A stretch of 64,000 bases of DNA from Azoarcus sp. Aa7 (GTDB lineage: Bacteria; Pseudomonadota; Gammaproteobacteria; Burkholderiales; Rhodocyclaceae): assembly GCF_014822185.1 (NCBI RefSeq), contig NZ_QVLR01000009.1, positions 186,001 through 250,000 of the forward strand, written 5' to 3'. Shown piece after piece: positions 30,971-41,947 of the stretch. A program made the position numbers and the translations under genes. The notes beneath the pieces are model-generated. The model did no database searches. It saw only the letters and a list, made by a program, of their open reading frames with translations, and was not told the origin of the DNA. Position 1 is the first letter of the stretch. The number at the start of each line of letters is the position of its first letter.

Positions 30971-32068
30971 TCAACCATGTTGCGCGGCAAATTCGCGCAT
31001 GTAGTCCACCAGTGCCCGCACGCCTTCGATCGGCATCGCGTTGTAAATCGAGGCACGCATGCCACCGACGGATTTGTGCCCCTTCAGCTGCGTGAGACCC
31101 GCGGCCTTCGCGCCCGCTAGAAAGGCGTCGTTCAGTGCGTCATCGCGCAGCAGGAACGGAATATTCATGCGCGAGCGGCTCCCGACCTCGACGGTGTTGC
31201 GGTAGAAACCGCTGCCGTCGATGAAGTCGTACAGAAGCGCCGCCTTGTCGATGTTGCATTGCTCCATCGCCGCCAGTCCACCCTGGGCCTTCAGCCACCG
31301 GAATACGAGTCCGGCGACGTAGATGCCGTAAGTCGGCGGCGTATTCAGCATCGACCCGTTGTCCGCCATGACCTTGTAGTCCATGACGGTCGGCGTCAGC
31401 AGACTCGCGCGCCCCAGCAGATCCTCGCGCACGATCACGATGACCAGCCCGGAGGGGCCGATGTTCTTCTGCGCGCCGGCGTAGATCAGGCCGTAACGGC
31501 TGACGTCGGTCGGCCGCGACAGGATATGCGAAGACATGTCGGCCACGAGCGGCGCCACAGCCGGCGGCAGACCTTCGTCGCCGACCTCGACACCGTGGAT
31601 CGTCTCGTTGGTGCACAAATGCACATACGCGGCCTGCGGGTCCAGCGCAAGTTCATCCGCGCGCAAGGCGCGTGCGAAACCCTCCGCTTCGGTGCTGCCA
31701 ACCAGGCGCACCGCGCCGCCAAGCGGCCCGGCGAGGCGTTGCGCCTCCTTGAACGCCTTCTTCGACCAGGTGCCGGTCACGAGGTAATCTGCCGAACCGC
31801 CACCCAGCAGGTTCATCGGAATCTGTGCGAACTGCTGCGTTGCACCGCCCTGGAGGAACAGCACACGATAGTTCTGCGGAATCGCCATCAACTCGCGCAG
31901 GTCCGCTTCGGCCTGCTCGATGATGGACGTGAACTCCTTGCCGCGATGGCTCATTTCCATCACACCGCAACCGGCACCGTGCCAGTCGAGCATCTCCTCG
32001 GCAGCCTGGCGCAACACCGGCTCCGGCAGCGCCGCCGGTCCGGCGCTGAAATTGAACACCCGGGTCAT
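30971..32068 (-). CDS. serC: Phosphoserine aminotransferase
   Basis: This pyridoxal-phosphate enzyme makes 3-phosphoserine for serine and acts also in pyridoxine synthesis. The 365-residue product begins [19 protein letters not shown], and the PLP lysine lies in [15 protein letters not shown]. Both are characteristic of SerC. ATG at 32068 was chosen because the family starts here and AAGGAG lies upstream. The longer frame reaches into the end of gyrA. It is the second gene of the gyrA-led cluster. Confidence 0.96.
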   Translation of the reverse strand: MTRVFNFSAGPAALPEPVLRQAAEEMLDWHGAGCGVMEMSHRGKEFTSIIEQAEADLRELMAIPQNYRVLFLQGGATQQFAQIPMNLLGGGSADYLVTGTWSKKAFKEAQRLAGPLGGAVRLVGSTEAEGFARALRADELALDPQAAYVHLCTNETIHGVEVGDEGLPPAVAPLVADMSSHILSRPTDVSRYGLIYAGAQKNIGPSGLVIVIVREDLLGRASLLTPTVMDYKVMADNGSMLNTPPTYGIYVAGLVFRWLKAQGGLAAMEQCNIDKAALLYDFIDGSGFYRNTVEVGSRSRMNIPFLLRDDALNDAFLAGAKAAGLTQLKGHKSVGGMRASIYNAMPIEGVRALVDYMREFAAQHG

Positions 32069-32093
32069 GATCCAGTCACTCCTTGCGCGCGTC

Positions 32094-34706
<2,613 letters not shown>

Positions 34707-34794
34707 TTGGCGGCGACGGCAAAAACGGCGGGGTAAAAACGTTAGATCTTAACACGCCGGCCGTTCTTGCCGCCCGCCGCGTCCAAGGGCGCGA

Positions 34795-34823
34795 TTGTCG
34801 CCCCCGGACCCATGTGCTTAAAT
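34795..34823 (+). promoter_or_regulatory. Weak candidate promoter for mtaD
   Basis: TTGTCG (34795-34800), a 17-base spacer and TTAAAT (34818-34823) form a possible sigma-70 promoter, each hexamer matching at four of six positions. It lies in the 255-base gap between divergent gyrA and mtaD. Nothing else was recognised in that gap. Confidence 0.35.
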
Positions 34824-34961
34824 TTGAAGCGCGACAAAGCGCGCAGCCGCCAGACAAGGCCCCGCACCCGCGGGATCCACACCATCCGCGATGCGCTTGC
34901 ACGCCCGCCCCCGAAGGGCACACGAGCAACGCCCCTTCCCGACCATCCTGGAGACTGCACG

Positions 34962-36281
34962 GTGAGCCAACCCGCCGATCTCGTGATCAACGCACGCTGG
35001 ATCATTCCCGTCGAACCGGCGGACGTGACGCTGGAACACCACGCGGTGGCCATCCGGGCCGGAACGATCATCGACCTGCTCCCCCAGGATCTCGCACGCA
35101 CGCACTATCGGGCGAACCGCACCGTCAGCCTGCCGGACCACGTACTCATTCCGGGCCTGGTGAACCTCCACGGGCATAGCCCCATGGCCCTGATGCGCGG
35201 CATCGCCGACGACCTTCCCCTGATGCGGTGGTTGCAGGAGGCCATCTGGCCCGCCGAAGGAAAATACGTCTCGAGCGCCTTCGTCCGTGAAGGCTCCCTG
35301 CTGGCGATTGCCGAGATGCTGCGTGGCGGCATCACCACCTGCAATGAAATGTACTTCCACCCCGATGCCGCCGCAGAAGCCTTCGACCTGCTCGGCATGC
35401 GCGCCGTGATCGGCCTCACGACGCTCGAATTCCCGACCCCCTATGCCTGCGACGCCGACGACTACCTGCGCAAGGGGCTCGCTGCAAGGGACGCGTGGAG
35501 CGGCCATCCGCTGATCGATTTCGCGCTCGCGCCGCACGCGCCCTACACCGTCGCCGACGTCACCTTCGCGCGCATCGCAACCCTCGCGGCGGAGCTCGAC
35601 ATCCCGATTCACATGCACATTCACGAGACCACGCAGGAAATCGCGGACTCCCTCGCACAATACGGCAAGCGTCCGCTGGCGCGGCTCGCCGCACTCGACC
35701 TGCTCGGCGAAAATTTCATCGGCGTGCATGCAGTCCATCTGAACGACTCCGACCTCGAATTGCTGCAGCGTCACCGCTGCAGCGTCGCGCACTGCCCCAC
35801 CTCGAACATGAAACTTGCCAGCGGCATCGCACCCGTCGCAAGACTGCTGGCAGCGGAAATCCGCACCGGCCTCGGCACCGATGGCGCAGCAAGCAACAAC
35901 CGCCTCGATCTCTTCCAGGAAATCCGCCACGCGAGCCTGCTGGCCAAAGTATCGACATTCGACGCCACGGCCGTACCCGCACACACGGCATTGCGCATGG
36001 CCACCCTGAACGGTGCGCAGGCACTTGGCCTGGGCGACCGCATCGGTTCCATCGAGACCGGAAAGGCGGCCGATCTGTGCGCTGTCGCCCTGGACACACT
36101 CGAGACCCGCCCCTGCTTCAACCCGGCATCCCACTTGGTGCATGTGGCGGGCCGCGAACACGTCTCGCACGTATGGGTCGCAGGCGAGATCCGCGTAAAT
36201 AAAGGGGATACAGTGTTGCAATTAAACGACACGGAATTGCTTGGCTTTGCCGCGCTGTGGCAAACTAGGCTTAGTAACTGA
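34962..36281 (+). CDS. mtaD: 5-methylthioadenosine / S-adenosylhomocysteine deaminase
   Basis: This amidohydrolase-family enzyme deaminates by-products of S-adenosylmethionine use. The 439-residue product has the metal-binding HGHSPMALMRG, the later HMHIHETTQE and the GTDGAASNN segment of the MtaD/TrzA group. GTG at 34962 was chosen because GGAGACTGCAC lies just upstream and the protein then starts with SQPADLVINARWI. The longer frame has no family similarity. Related deaminases act on other purines or on aromatic ring compounds, so the exact substrate is inferred. It runs toward ompA and ubiG. Confidence 0.88.
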   Translation: MSQPADLVINARWIIPVEPADVTLEHHAVAIRAGTIIDLLPQDLARTHYRANRTVSLPDHVLIPGLVNLHGHSPMALMRGIADDLPLMRWLQEAIWPAEGKYVSSAFVREGSLLAIAEMLRGGITTCNEMYFHPDAAAEAFDLLGMRAVIGLTTLEFPTPYACDADDYLRKGLAARDAWSGHPLIDFALAPHAPYTVADVTFARIATLAAELDIPIHMHIHETTQEIADSLAQYGKRPLARLAALDLLGENFIGVHAVHLNDSDLELLQRHRCSVAHCPTSNMKLASGIAPVARLLAAEIRTGLGTDGAASNNRLDLFQEIRHASLLAKVSTFDATAVPAHTALRMATLNGAQALGLGDRIGSIETGKAADLCAVALDTLETRPCFNPASHLVHVAGREHVSHVWVAGEIRVNKGDTVLQLNDTELLGFAALWQTRLSN

Positions 36282-36383
36282 ACTGGATATGTGCTGCGAG
36301 TTGCTGTCGCGGAAATTCACGCATCAGCCTTGGCAGGCTTAATCGTTACCCTATTCATCCTCTTGCCAATCGACGAGGAAATT

Positions 36384-37109
36384 ATGACCAAACAGACCAA
36401 AAAGCAGATGTTCGCACTGGCCGCCATCGCCTCGATCGGCCTCTCCGCATCCACTGTCTTTGCGCAGGTGAAAGACGTCGTGGTGGATGGCAAGGGTGAA
36501 ATCCCCTACCTGATCGACGGCCGCAACGTCGTCGCCCGCAGCGGCACCGGCCTGTGCTGGCGCACTGGCTACTGGAGCCCGGCAGCCGCCGGCACCGCGA
36601 TGGCCGGCCAACTGCCGGTCGGCTGCGAGTGCGACAGCGACATCGTTCCGAAGGACAAGTGTGGCGCGCCGGCTCCGGCTGCGACTCCGGCCGCAGCACC
36701 GGCCCCCGCCGCTGCCACGCCGAAGCCCACGGCTGACAAGATCAAGCTGTCTGCCGACGCCCTGTTCGACTTCGACAAGGCCGTGCTGAAGCCGGAAGGC
36801 AAGACCAAGCTCGACGACCTCGCCGCCAAGGCCAAGGGCATCAAGCTCGAAGTGATCCTCGCCGTCGGCCACACCGACCGCCTGGGCTCCGACTCCTATA
36901 ACCAGAAGCTGTCCGAGCGTCGCGCCAACGCCGTGAAGACCTACCTGGTCAGCAAGGGCATCGAAGCCAACCGCGTCTACACCGAAGGCAAGGGCGAGCG
37001 TCAGCCGGTGACCGGCAAGAACTGCTCGGACAAGCAGGGCCGCAAGAAACTGATCGAGTGCCTGCAGCCCGATCGTCGCGTGGAAATCGAACTGGTCGGC
37101 ACGAAGTAA
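36384..37109 (+). CDS. OmpA-family outer-membrane protein
   Basis: This 241-residue precursor has a signal peptide ending at VFAQ and a middle region with four cysteines (LCWRTGYW and GCECDSD). An Ala/Pro-rich linker follows (about residues 95-118). The C-terminal OmpA domain contains GHTDRLGSDSYN and the peptidoglycan-binding segment LSERRANAVKTYL. It would link the outer membrane to peptidoglycan. ATG at 36384 has GAGGAAATT upstream. The linker replaces a long beta-barrel, so it may be a short anchor rather than a pore. A strong terminator follows. Confidence 0.9.
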   Translation: MTKQTKKQMFALAAIASIGLSASTVFAQVKDVVVDGKGEIPYLIDGRNVVARSGTGLCWRTGYWSPAAAGTAMAGQLPVGCECDSDIVPKDKCGAPAPAATPAAAPAPAAATPKPTADKIKLSADALFDFDKAVLKPEGKTKLDDLAAKAKGIKLEVILAVGHTDRLGSDSYNQKLSERRANAVKTYLVSKGIEANRVYTEGKGERQPVTGKNCSDKQGRKKLIECLQPDRRVEIELVGTK

Positions 37110-37130
37110 TTCCGCCCGACTCAGTCAAAG

Positions 37131-37153
37131 GCCCTGCTTCGGCAGGGCTTTTT
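37131..37153 (+). terminator. Rho-independent terminator after the OmpA-family gene
   Basis: The stem GCCCTGC (37131-37137) and GCAGGGC (37142-37148) with a TTCG tetraloop is followed by five T. It lies 21 bases after the stop codon and just before ubiG. Confidence 0.93.
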
Positions 37154-37214
37154 CATTTCCGCATCACCTTTGCTCCAATTGCGTCTTCGCCCGATCAACG
37201 TCGAGATCCGAGCC

Positions 37215-37916
37215 ATGAACACCAACGCCGACCCGGCCGAACTGCAAAAATTCAGTGACCTCGCTCACCGCTGGTGGGACCCCACGTCCGAATTCAAGCC
37301 CCTGCACGAAATCAACCCCCTGCGACTGCGCTGGATAGACGGCCACACGGGTCTCGCCGGCAAGCGCGTTCTCGACGTCGGCTGCGGAGGCGGCATCCTG
37401 TCGGAAAGCATGGCGGCACTCGGAGCGCAGGTCACGGGGATCGATCTGTCCGAAAAGGCACTGGGCGTAGCGCGCCTGCACTTGTTCGAATCGGGCAACA
37501 AGGTGGATTACCAGCACTGCAGCGCCGAAGAGTTTGCCTCCCGACATCCGGGCGAATTTGACGTCGTGACGTGCATGGAAATGCTTGAGCACGTACCGGA
37601 CCCTGCCAGCACCGTCGCCGCCTGCACAGGACTCGTCAAACCGGGCGGCCAAGTTTTTTTCTCCACCCTCAACCGCAACTTCAAGTCCTATCTGCTCGCC
37701 GTCGTCGGCGCGGAATACATCCTGAACCTGCTTCCCCGCGGGACGCACGAGTACGCAAAGTTCATCAAGCCGTCGGAACTTGCGCGCTTTTGCAGAAATG
37801 CAGGACTGGAGAGCGCAGAACTCTTGGGGATGAGCTACAACCCCCTCACCCAGACCTATTCCCTGGGACAGGATACGAGCGTGAATTACATGCTGCAGAC
37901 GCGACGCGAAGCCTGA
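37215..37916 (+). CDS. ubiG: Ubiquinone biosynthesis O-methyltransferase
   Basis: UbiG carries out the two O-methylation steps of ubiquinone synthesis using S-adenosylmethionine. The 233-residue product has the family beginning [22 protein letters not shown] and the SAM-binding motif [15 protein letters not shown]. It also has the C-terminal segment [18 protein letters not shown] at 37215 was chosen because it gives this N-terminus. It is transcribed on its own after the preceding terminator. ssrA follows about 120 bases later. Confidence 0.95.
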   Translation: MNTNADPAELQKFSDLAHRWWDPTSEFKPLHEINPLRLRWIDGHTGLAGKRVLDVGCGGGILSESMAALGAQVTGIDLSEKALGVARLHLFESGNKVDYQHCSAEEFASRHPGEFDVVTCMEMLEHVPDPASTVAACTGLVKPGGQVFFSTLNRNFKSYLLAVVGAEYILNLLPRGTHEYAKFIKPSELARFCRNAGLESAELLGMSYNPLTQTYSLGQDTSVNYMLQTRREA

Positions 37917-38038
37917 CGCAGGAACAACAACGCACTCGCGCGACCGGAAATCGAAAGACTCTAGCGAGAGACGCAAAAAGTGCTAGACTTGCACTTGAAA
38001 TTCGGTGCTCCGTCACCAGATTCGAACCGTAATACACA

Positions 38039-38415
38039 GGGGCCGACTTGGCTTCGACGTGGGTTGCGAAGCAGTGTAGTGCATACCGAGGACCAGTCAC
38101 CTCGTAAATCCATCTGGAAATCAACAAACGCCAACGACGAACGTTTCGTTCTAGCCGCTTAATCCCGGCTAGCGCTGCACCGGCAGGTCTCTGGGCCGGG
38201 TGGTCTTAGCGCAAGCTGAGCCGCTGCAGTGTCATTTACAGAGACTCGCGAGTTGCGCCGGGTCACTTGGTGCAACAGCCAAAGGTAAGGTGACTCGCTC
38301 CTGTCCGGCCTGCCGATCGGCTAAGGCAGGAGTTAAACCAAATTGGTCGGCTAAGTATGTAGAGCTGTCTGTGGAGGACTTGCGGACGGGGGTTCAATTC
38401 CCCCCGGCTCCACCA
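38039..38415 (+). ncRNA. ssrA: Transfer-messenger RNA
   Basis: The tmRNA frees ribosomes stalled on broken mRNA and tags the product for destruction. The 377-base sequence starts GGGGCCGACTTGGCTTCGAC, and its end CGGCTCC-A-CCA pairs with the 5' GGGGCCG to form the tRNA-like acceptor, including a T-arm with GGTTCAATTCC. The resume frame at 38130-38162 encodes ANDERFVLAA and then TAA. The tag ends in LAA as required for ClpXP recognition. A strong terminator follows. Confidence 0.97.
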
Positions 38416-38420
38416 ATTCG

Positions 38421-38452
38421 ACGCCAAGACATTGATTTGTCTTGGCGTTTTT
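38421..38452 (+). terminator. Rho-independent terminator of ssrA
   Basis: Eleven-base arms ACGCCAAGACA (38421-38431) and TGTCTTGGCGT (38438-38448) are followed by five T. The stem begins six bases after the tmRNA CCA end. Confidence 0.93.
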
Positions 38453-38539
38453 CATTCCACCAGCCATACGGACCGCAGCCGGAATTCAGTCTCCCTCACG
38501 CCACAGGAGGAAGAGACGATGCCGACGACGCGATGCACG

Positions 38540-39235
38540 TCAGCGCGAACGGGTCACGATCGCTTCGATCACCTGAACGTCGGAATCGATCCGCTCTTCG
38601 ACATCCTTCGGCACTGCCGATTGCCTGCGGATCTGCGGTGGCACATGTCTCAAGTCCGCCGTGGAATCGCCACCCCGCTTTCCCTGCGACCTTGTAGCGG
38701 CGTGCCGCACCACCGCACCGCGCGACGCGCGCGCTTCCGCGACTCGCGTCGCCTCCCTCGCAGGCCGAGTCTCCGTCGGGCGGGCGTTTGCCACTCCCGG
38801 CCGACCGATGGCCGTCTCGGACTTTTCCTCTTCCCGAGACGGCATCTCAACGATGGTCGCTGCCGGCACACGTGCCTCTTGCAGCGGCGGTGCAAGCTCC
38901 TGCACTGCGGGCACGAGCTCCTGACGGACTCCGGCCGCGATGGGGGCACTCATAGCGACCACATCCAAGCCTTCGCCGCCGCCTTCGTTTACACCGGCAG
39001 TCGCGCGCCAGCGCTCCCACATCACGAAAGCTAGCGCGGCGACGACGGCCAGCACCGCCCCCAAGACCAGGACCATGCCCGCCCGCCCCCCGCGTGCGCC
39101 CATTCTTCTGCCGGCGGATAGCTCGTCGAGAATCCGAACGTCACCATGACCAGGCTCGCACACAATCGTTGCGAAGAGACTCGGCGCGGGTTGAGCACCC
39201 ACCGCAGCCGCCGTTCCGGAATAAGCATAAGACAT
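38540..39235 (-). CDS. Unrecognised single-pass membrane protein beside the T6SS genes
   Basis: I do not recognise this 231-residue protein. It has a cytoplasmic N-terminal part of about 50 residues and one membrane segment (about 54-76, MVLVLGAVLAVVAALAFVMW). An Ala-, Glu- and Arg-rich tail follows that is probably disordered and mostly periplasmic. There are no cysteine or metal motifs and no OmpA or SPOR domain that I can see. ATG at 39235 is used, but the ribosome site is weak. It is divergent from the TagX-like gene across an AT-rich gap and convergent with ssrA. Any role in the secretion system is only suggested by position. Confidence 0.6.
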   Translation of the reverse strand: MSYAYSGTAAAVGAQPAPSLFATIVCEPGHGDVRILDELSAGRRMGARGGRAGMVLVLGAVLAVVAALAFVMWERWRATAGVNEGGGEGLDVVAMSAPIAAGVRQELVPAVQELAPPLQEARVPAATIVEMPSREEEKSETAIGRPGVANARPTETRPAREATRVAEARASRGAVVRHAATRSQGKRGGDSTADLRHVPPQIRRQSAVPKDVEERIDSDVQVIEAIVTRSR

Positions 39236-39240
39236 ACACG

Positions 39241-39300
39241 AGCATCAATCCATTCGCCATATTCATATATAATAGTCGATTTTAACGACACAGGCATTTC
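39241..39300. promoter_or_regulatory. AT-rich divergent gap between the unknown membrane protein and tagX
   Basis: This short tract is much richer in A+T than the rest of the window. It includes a perfect TATAAT (39268-39273) on the plus strand and TATTAT/TATATA on the minus strand. No good -35 hexamer lies at the right distance on either side. It probably holds one or both promoters and may be a site for a silencing protein such as H-NS/MvaT; this is inference. Confidence 0.4.
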
Positions 39301-39320
39301 CTTGCCCAACCCCTGGCACC

Positions 39321-40178
39321 GTGAATTCGCCAATATTGTTTGTCGCCCCGGTCGCATACTTCGCGCTCGTCTGCATCGGACTGGCGCTCATCCGCTATCC
39401 GGCGCGGCGACGCACGTTTCTCACTGGCGGTGCGGCACGCAGTCATAAGGTCGCCGCCGCACTGCGCGGCATGTTCCTAGACGCCACAAGGCGCGTGTCG
39501 GCAGGCTTTCGCCTTGTGCGGAACTGCGGCGCAGACATTTCCACCCCATTGATCGAAAACCGCCCGGTGGCAATTTCCGCCATCGCACTCGCCGTCCTTC
39601 CACCCTTGGTCGTGCTTGCACTGTCGCAGCGCGCGCTCTTCGAATTCGCTCCCGACAACACGCTCCCCGACCACAAGATCACAGCGCTTCTAGCCGGCGA
39701 ACACCTCGCACCCCCGCCGCCGCTTCCGCCCGCAGTCTTCGCCACGACGGAAGTGGAAATGCTCAGACCATCGCTCGGTTCCGCCAGCCGGGACTGGAAT
39801 CTGCTCGATGACGGGTTCCGGCAACGCCTGCTCACCGTGTTCAAGCTGCTCGAGGAACAGCATGGCTATGAGGCGGCACTGCTCGAAGGCTATCGCAGCC
39901 CGGAACGTCAGGCGGAACTGCTGCTGCGCGGCCCGGCCGTCACCCAGGCCGGGCCGAACATGAGCTATCACCAGCACGGCCTCGCCGCCGATGTCGCTTT
40001 CCTGCGCGACGGCAAACTCGTCATTTCCGAGCGCGACCCCTGGGCCATGCGCGGCTACGAACTCTACGGCGCCCTCGCCGAAGCAGCGGGCCTCACCTGG
40101 GGCGGACGCTGGAAGATGATGGACCTGGGGCACGTCGAGCTGCGCCGACGCGAAGCCCTTCGCGGCGGGCACTCCTGA
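39321..40178 (+). CDS. tagX: TagX-like M15 peptidoglycan peptidase of the T6SS locus
   Basis: This 285-residue protein has two membrane segments (about residues 4-24 and 80-105) and a C-terminal M15 (VanY/DD-peptidase-like) domain. The zinc and catalytic residues are visible in YHQHGLAADVAF and LGHVELR. M15 peptidases beside T6SS genes (TagX in Acinetobacter) cut peptide cross-links in peptidoglycan so that the apparatus can cross the wall. GTG at 39321 is the only start that keeps the first membrane segment, but it has no clear ribosome site. PAAR follows 51 bases later. A cell-wall recycling peptidase is the alternative. Confidence 0.7.
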   Translation: MNSPILFVAPVAYFALVCIGLALIRYPARRRTFLTGGAARSHKVAAALRGMFLDATRRVSAGFRLVRNCGADISTPLIENRPVAISAIALAVLPPLVVLALSQRALFEFAPDNTLPDHKITALLAGEHLAPPPPLPPAVFATTEVEMLRPSLGSASRDWNLLDDGFRQRLLTVFKLLEEQHGYEAALLEGYRSPERQAELLLRGPAVTQAGPNMSYHQHGLAADVAFLRDGKLVISERDPWAMRGYELYGALAEAAGLTWGGRWKMMDLGHVELRRREALRGGHS

Positions 40179-40229
40179 CACGCCGTCCCGTCAGCAAGGC
40201 CGACAATCAACCACGAGGAACCATTTCGC

Positions 40230-40496
40230 ATGGCACGTCCGTTCATCGTCATCGGAGACCGGACCGATCACGGCGGCACCGTGATCGGTGCTTCACTCAG
40301 CAGCGACTGCAATGGCAAGGGCATCGCGCGCGTCGGGGATCAGGTGACCTGCCCACGCAAAGGGCACGGCCGCGTGACGGTCATCGCGACAGGTGATCCG
40401 ACCACCCTCATCGACGGACGTCCGGCCGCACGCCATGGCGACAAAACAGCCTGCGGCGCGACCCTGATCGCCTCCCAGGCGCTCACCGTCGACTGA
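40230..40496 (+). CDS. PAAR-domain T6SS spike tip protein
   Basis: This 88-residue protein is a bare PAAR domain with repeated glycine and proline turns: IGDRTDHGGTVIGAS, VGDQVTCPRKGHG and AARHGDKTACGA. The cysteines and histidines that bind zinc at the tip are present. PAAR proteins cap the VgrG spike of type VI secretion systems. No toxin extension follows, so an effector would have to be carried separately. VgrG is not in the window. It lies between the TagX-like gene and the unknown membrane protein, with a 17-base gap to the latter. Confidence 0.93.
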   Translation: MARPFIVIGDRTDHGGTVIGASLSSDCNGKGIARVGDQVTCPRKGHGRVTVIATGDPTTLIDGRPAARHGDKTACGATLIASQALTVD

Positions 40497-40513
40497 GACC
40501 GGGCCACGATCCC

Positions 40514-41944
40514 ATGTTCGCCTTCGCACTGAGGCCCATCGTTCTCGTCGTTCTTGCGACAACACTGGTCTGGGCGCTCGTCCTCGGCTGGTGGCGGGCT
40601 GCGGGATATGAACCCAGCACGATCGACATCGCCACGCATCTGGTCCTCTTGCCGGCAACACTTCTTGCCGGCTTCTGGCTCCTGCGCACCTTCATCGAGC
40701 ACCTTCGCCAGCCGCCCCACACGGCCGCGAACGCGCCCGCTCCCCAGGGAACGGCAACGATCGGCCTCCCGGCGGTAGCAGCGTCCGGTCCGACGCGCCA
40801 CACGGATACGTTCCTGATCGCCTTCGCACTGCAGTGCGCGCAGGGGACTGATCCGGCGCAAGTGCTCGATGCAAGCAGGGAAGGATGCACGCCCCCGCTC
40901 GACGACCACCTCCGTGACACGCACGGCTTTCCCGTATTCGCCGCGCGCGTTGCCGATCTGTCACGTGAGGAACTCGACGAAGCACTGAACGACCATTCCG
41001 TCGACATGCGCCGGATGGACCGTGATGAGGACGGGCGTGCGCTGGCGATGCTGCACGCGACACTCCCCCGTGCCCTTGACGAAATCGCGGAATCCATCGC
41101 GCTCGATCCTGCGGCGATCCGGGCCGTGTTCTGGCTTTCGGACCGGGACTGGCCGGACGAACACTGCGCCGGCTTGGCCGCCTGGCTACGGCGCGAGCAC
41201 CTCGCCCCCCGCGGAATAGCCGTGGCAGACGTTCGATTTCGGCACTTGCAGGACGACGCTCAGGCCTTCGAGATCATCCGCGAGGCGATCACGGACCTGA
41301 AGCGTCAGGAGTCCCCGGCAATCGTGCTCGTGATGGGCGCCGTGTCGCATGTCGGCGAGGGGACGATCGCGACCTGGGAGGCCGGGTCGCGTCTGTTCAC
41401 TGCGAACACGCAGGACGGCCGGATTCCCGGCGAGGCGGCCGCAGTGCTGTTGCTCGCGAATCCTGCAGGAGCCGCCCTTGTCGGGCGCCTGCCATCTCCC
41501 CGTCTATCGCACCCCGCATCGGGCAGAAGCGCGCCCCCCGGCGATGCCGGAGCGAAAACCGATAGTTCTCTCCTGGGAAGCCTGATCGACACCATCCTGG
41601 CCGAAACGCGCCTCGACGCGGCACACGTCTCGAATGCGCTTGCCGACGCCGACCATCGCGCCCCGGTGACGAAGGAGCTCCTTCGGACGCTCTCGGAACG
41701 GTTCCCCGCGCTCGAACCACTGTCGGACACACTCAGTCTCGGACCCGCGACAGGTTTTGCCTCGCCTATCGGCGGACTCGTCACGCTGCTGTGCGCCGCC
41801 GAAGCCGCCAGCGCGGCCAACGGCGTCGCTCTGTGCCTGACCTGCCAATCCCCCCACGCCCGCGCGGCCATGATCGTCGACGCCAGTCCGCTGGCTTCCA
41901 TGTCGCCCCCGCAAACGCCAGTCTCCGCTCTTGACGCCACCTGA
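40514..41944 (+). CDS. Unrecognised membrane protein upstream of tssM, possibly ketosynthase-fold
   Basis: I do not recognise this 476-residue protein. It has two N-terminal membrane segments (about residues 7-27 and 40-60) and a long soluble part of about 390 residues. Parts of that domain recall beta-ketoacyl synthases: GEAAAVLLLANPAGA resembles the GEGAAxLVLE strand, and LGPATGFASPIGGLVTLLCAAEAA resembles the late Gly-rich helix. The catalytic Cys-His-His set is not seen, so any such domain would be inactive. It lies 17 bases after PAAR and three bases before tssM, so it probably works with the TssM membrane complex. It does not resemble TssL or TssJ. Confidence 0.85.
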   Translation: MFAFALRPIVLVVLATTLVWALVLGWWRAAGYEPSTIDIATHLVLLPATLLAGFWLLRTFIEHLRQPPHTAANAPAPQGTATIGLPAVAASGPTRHTDTFLIAFALQCAQGTDPAQVLDASREGCTPPLDDHLRDTHGFPVFAARVADLSREELDEALNDHSVDMRRMDRDEDGRALAMLHATLPRALDEIAESIALDPAAIRAVFWLSDRDWPDEHCAGLAAWLRREHLAPRGIAVADVRFRHLQDDAQAFEIIREAITDLKRQESPAIVLVMGAVSHVGEGTIATWEAGSRLFTANTQDGRIPGEAAAVLLLANPAGAALVGRLPSPRLSHPASGRSAPPGDAGAKTDSSLLGSLIDTILAETRLDAAHVSNALADADHRAPVTKELLRTLSERFPALEPLSDTLSLGPATGFASPIGGLVTLLCAAEAASAANGVALCLTCQSPHARAAMIVDASPLASMSPPQTPVSALDAT

Positions 41945-41947
41945 CCG

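Noticed and set aside
37917-38038. Promoter for ssrA
   Set aside because: TAATAC lies too close to the mature 5' end and other hexamers are badly spaced, so no specific promoter is claimed.
40514-41944. Reading the unknown membrane protein as TssL or TssJ
   Set aside because: It lacks the C-terminal anchor and DotU-type features of TssL and the lipobox of TssJ, and it is too long for either.
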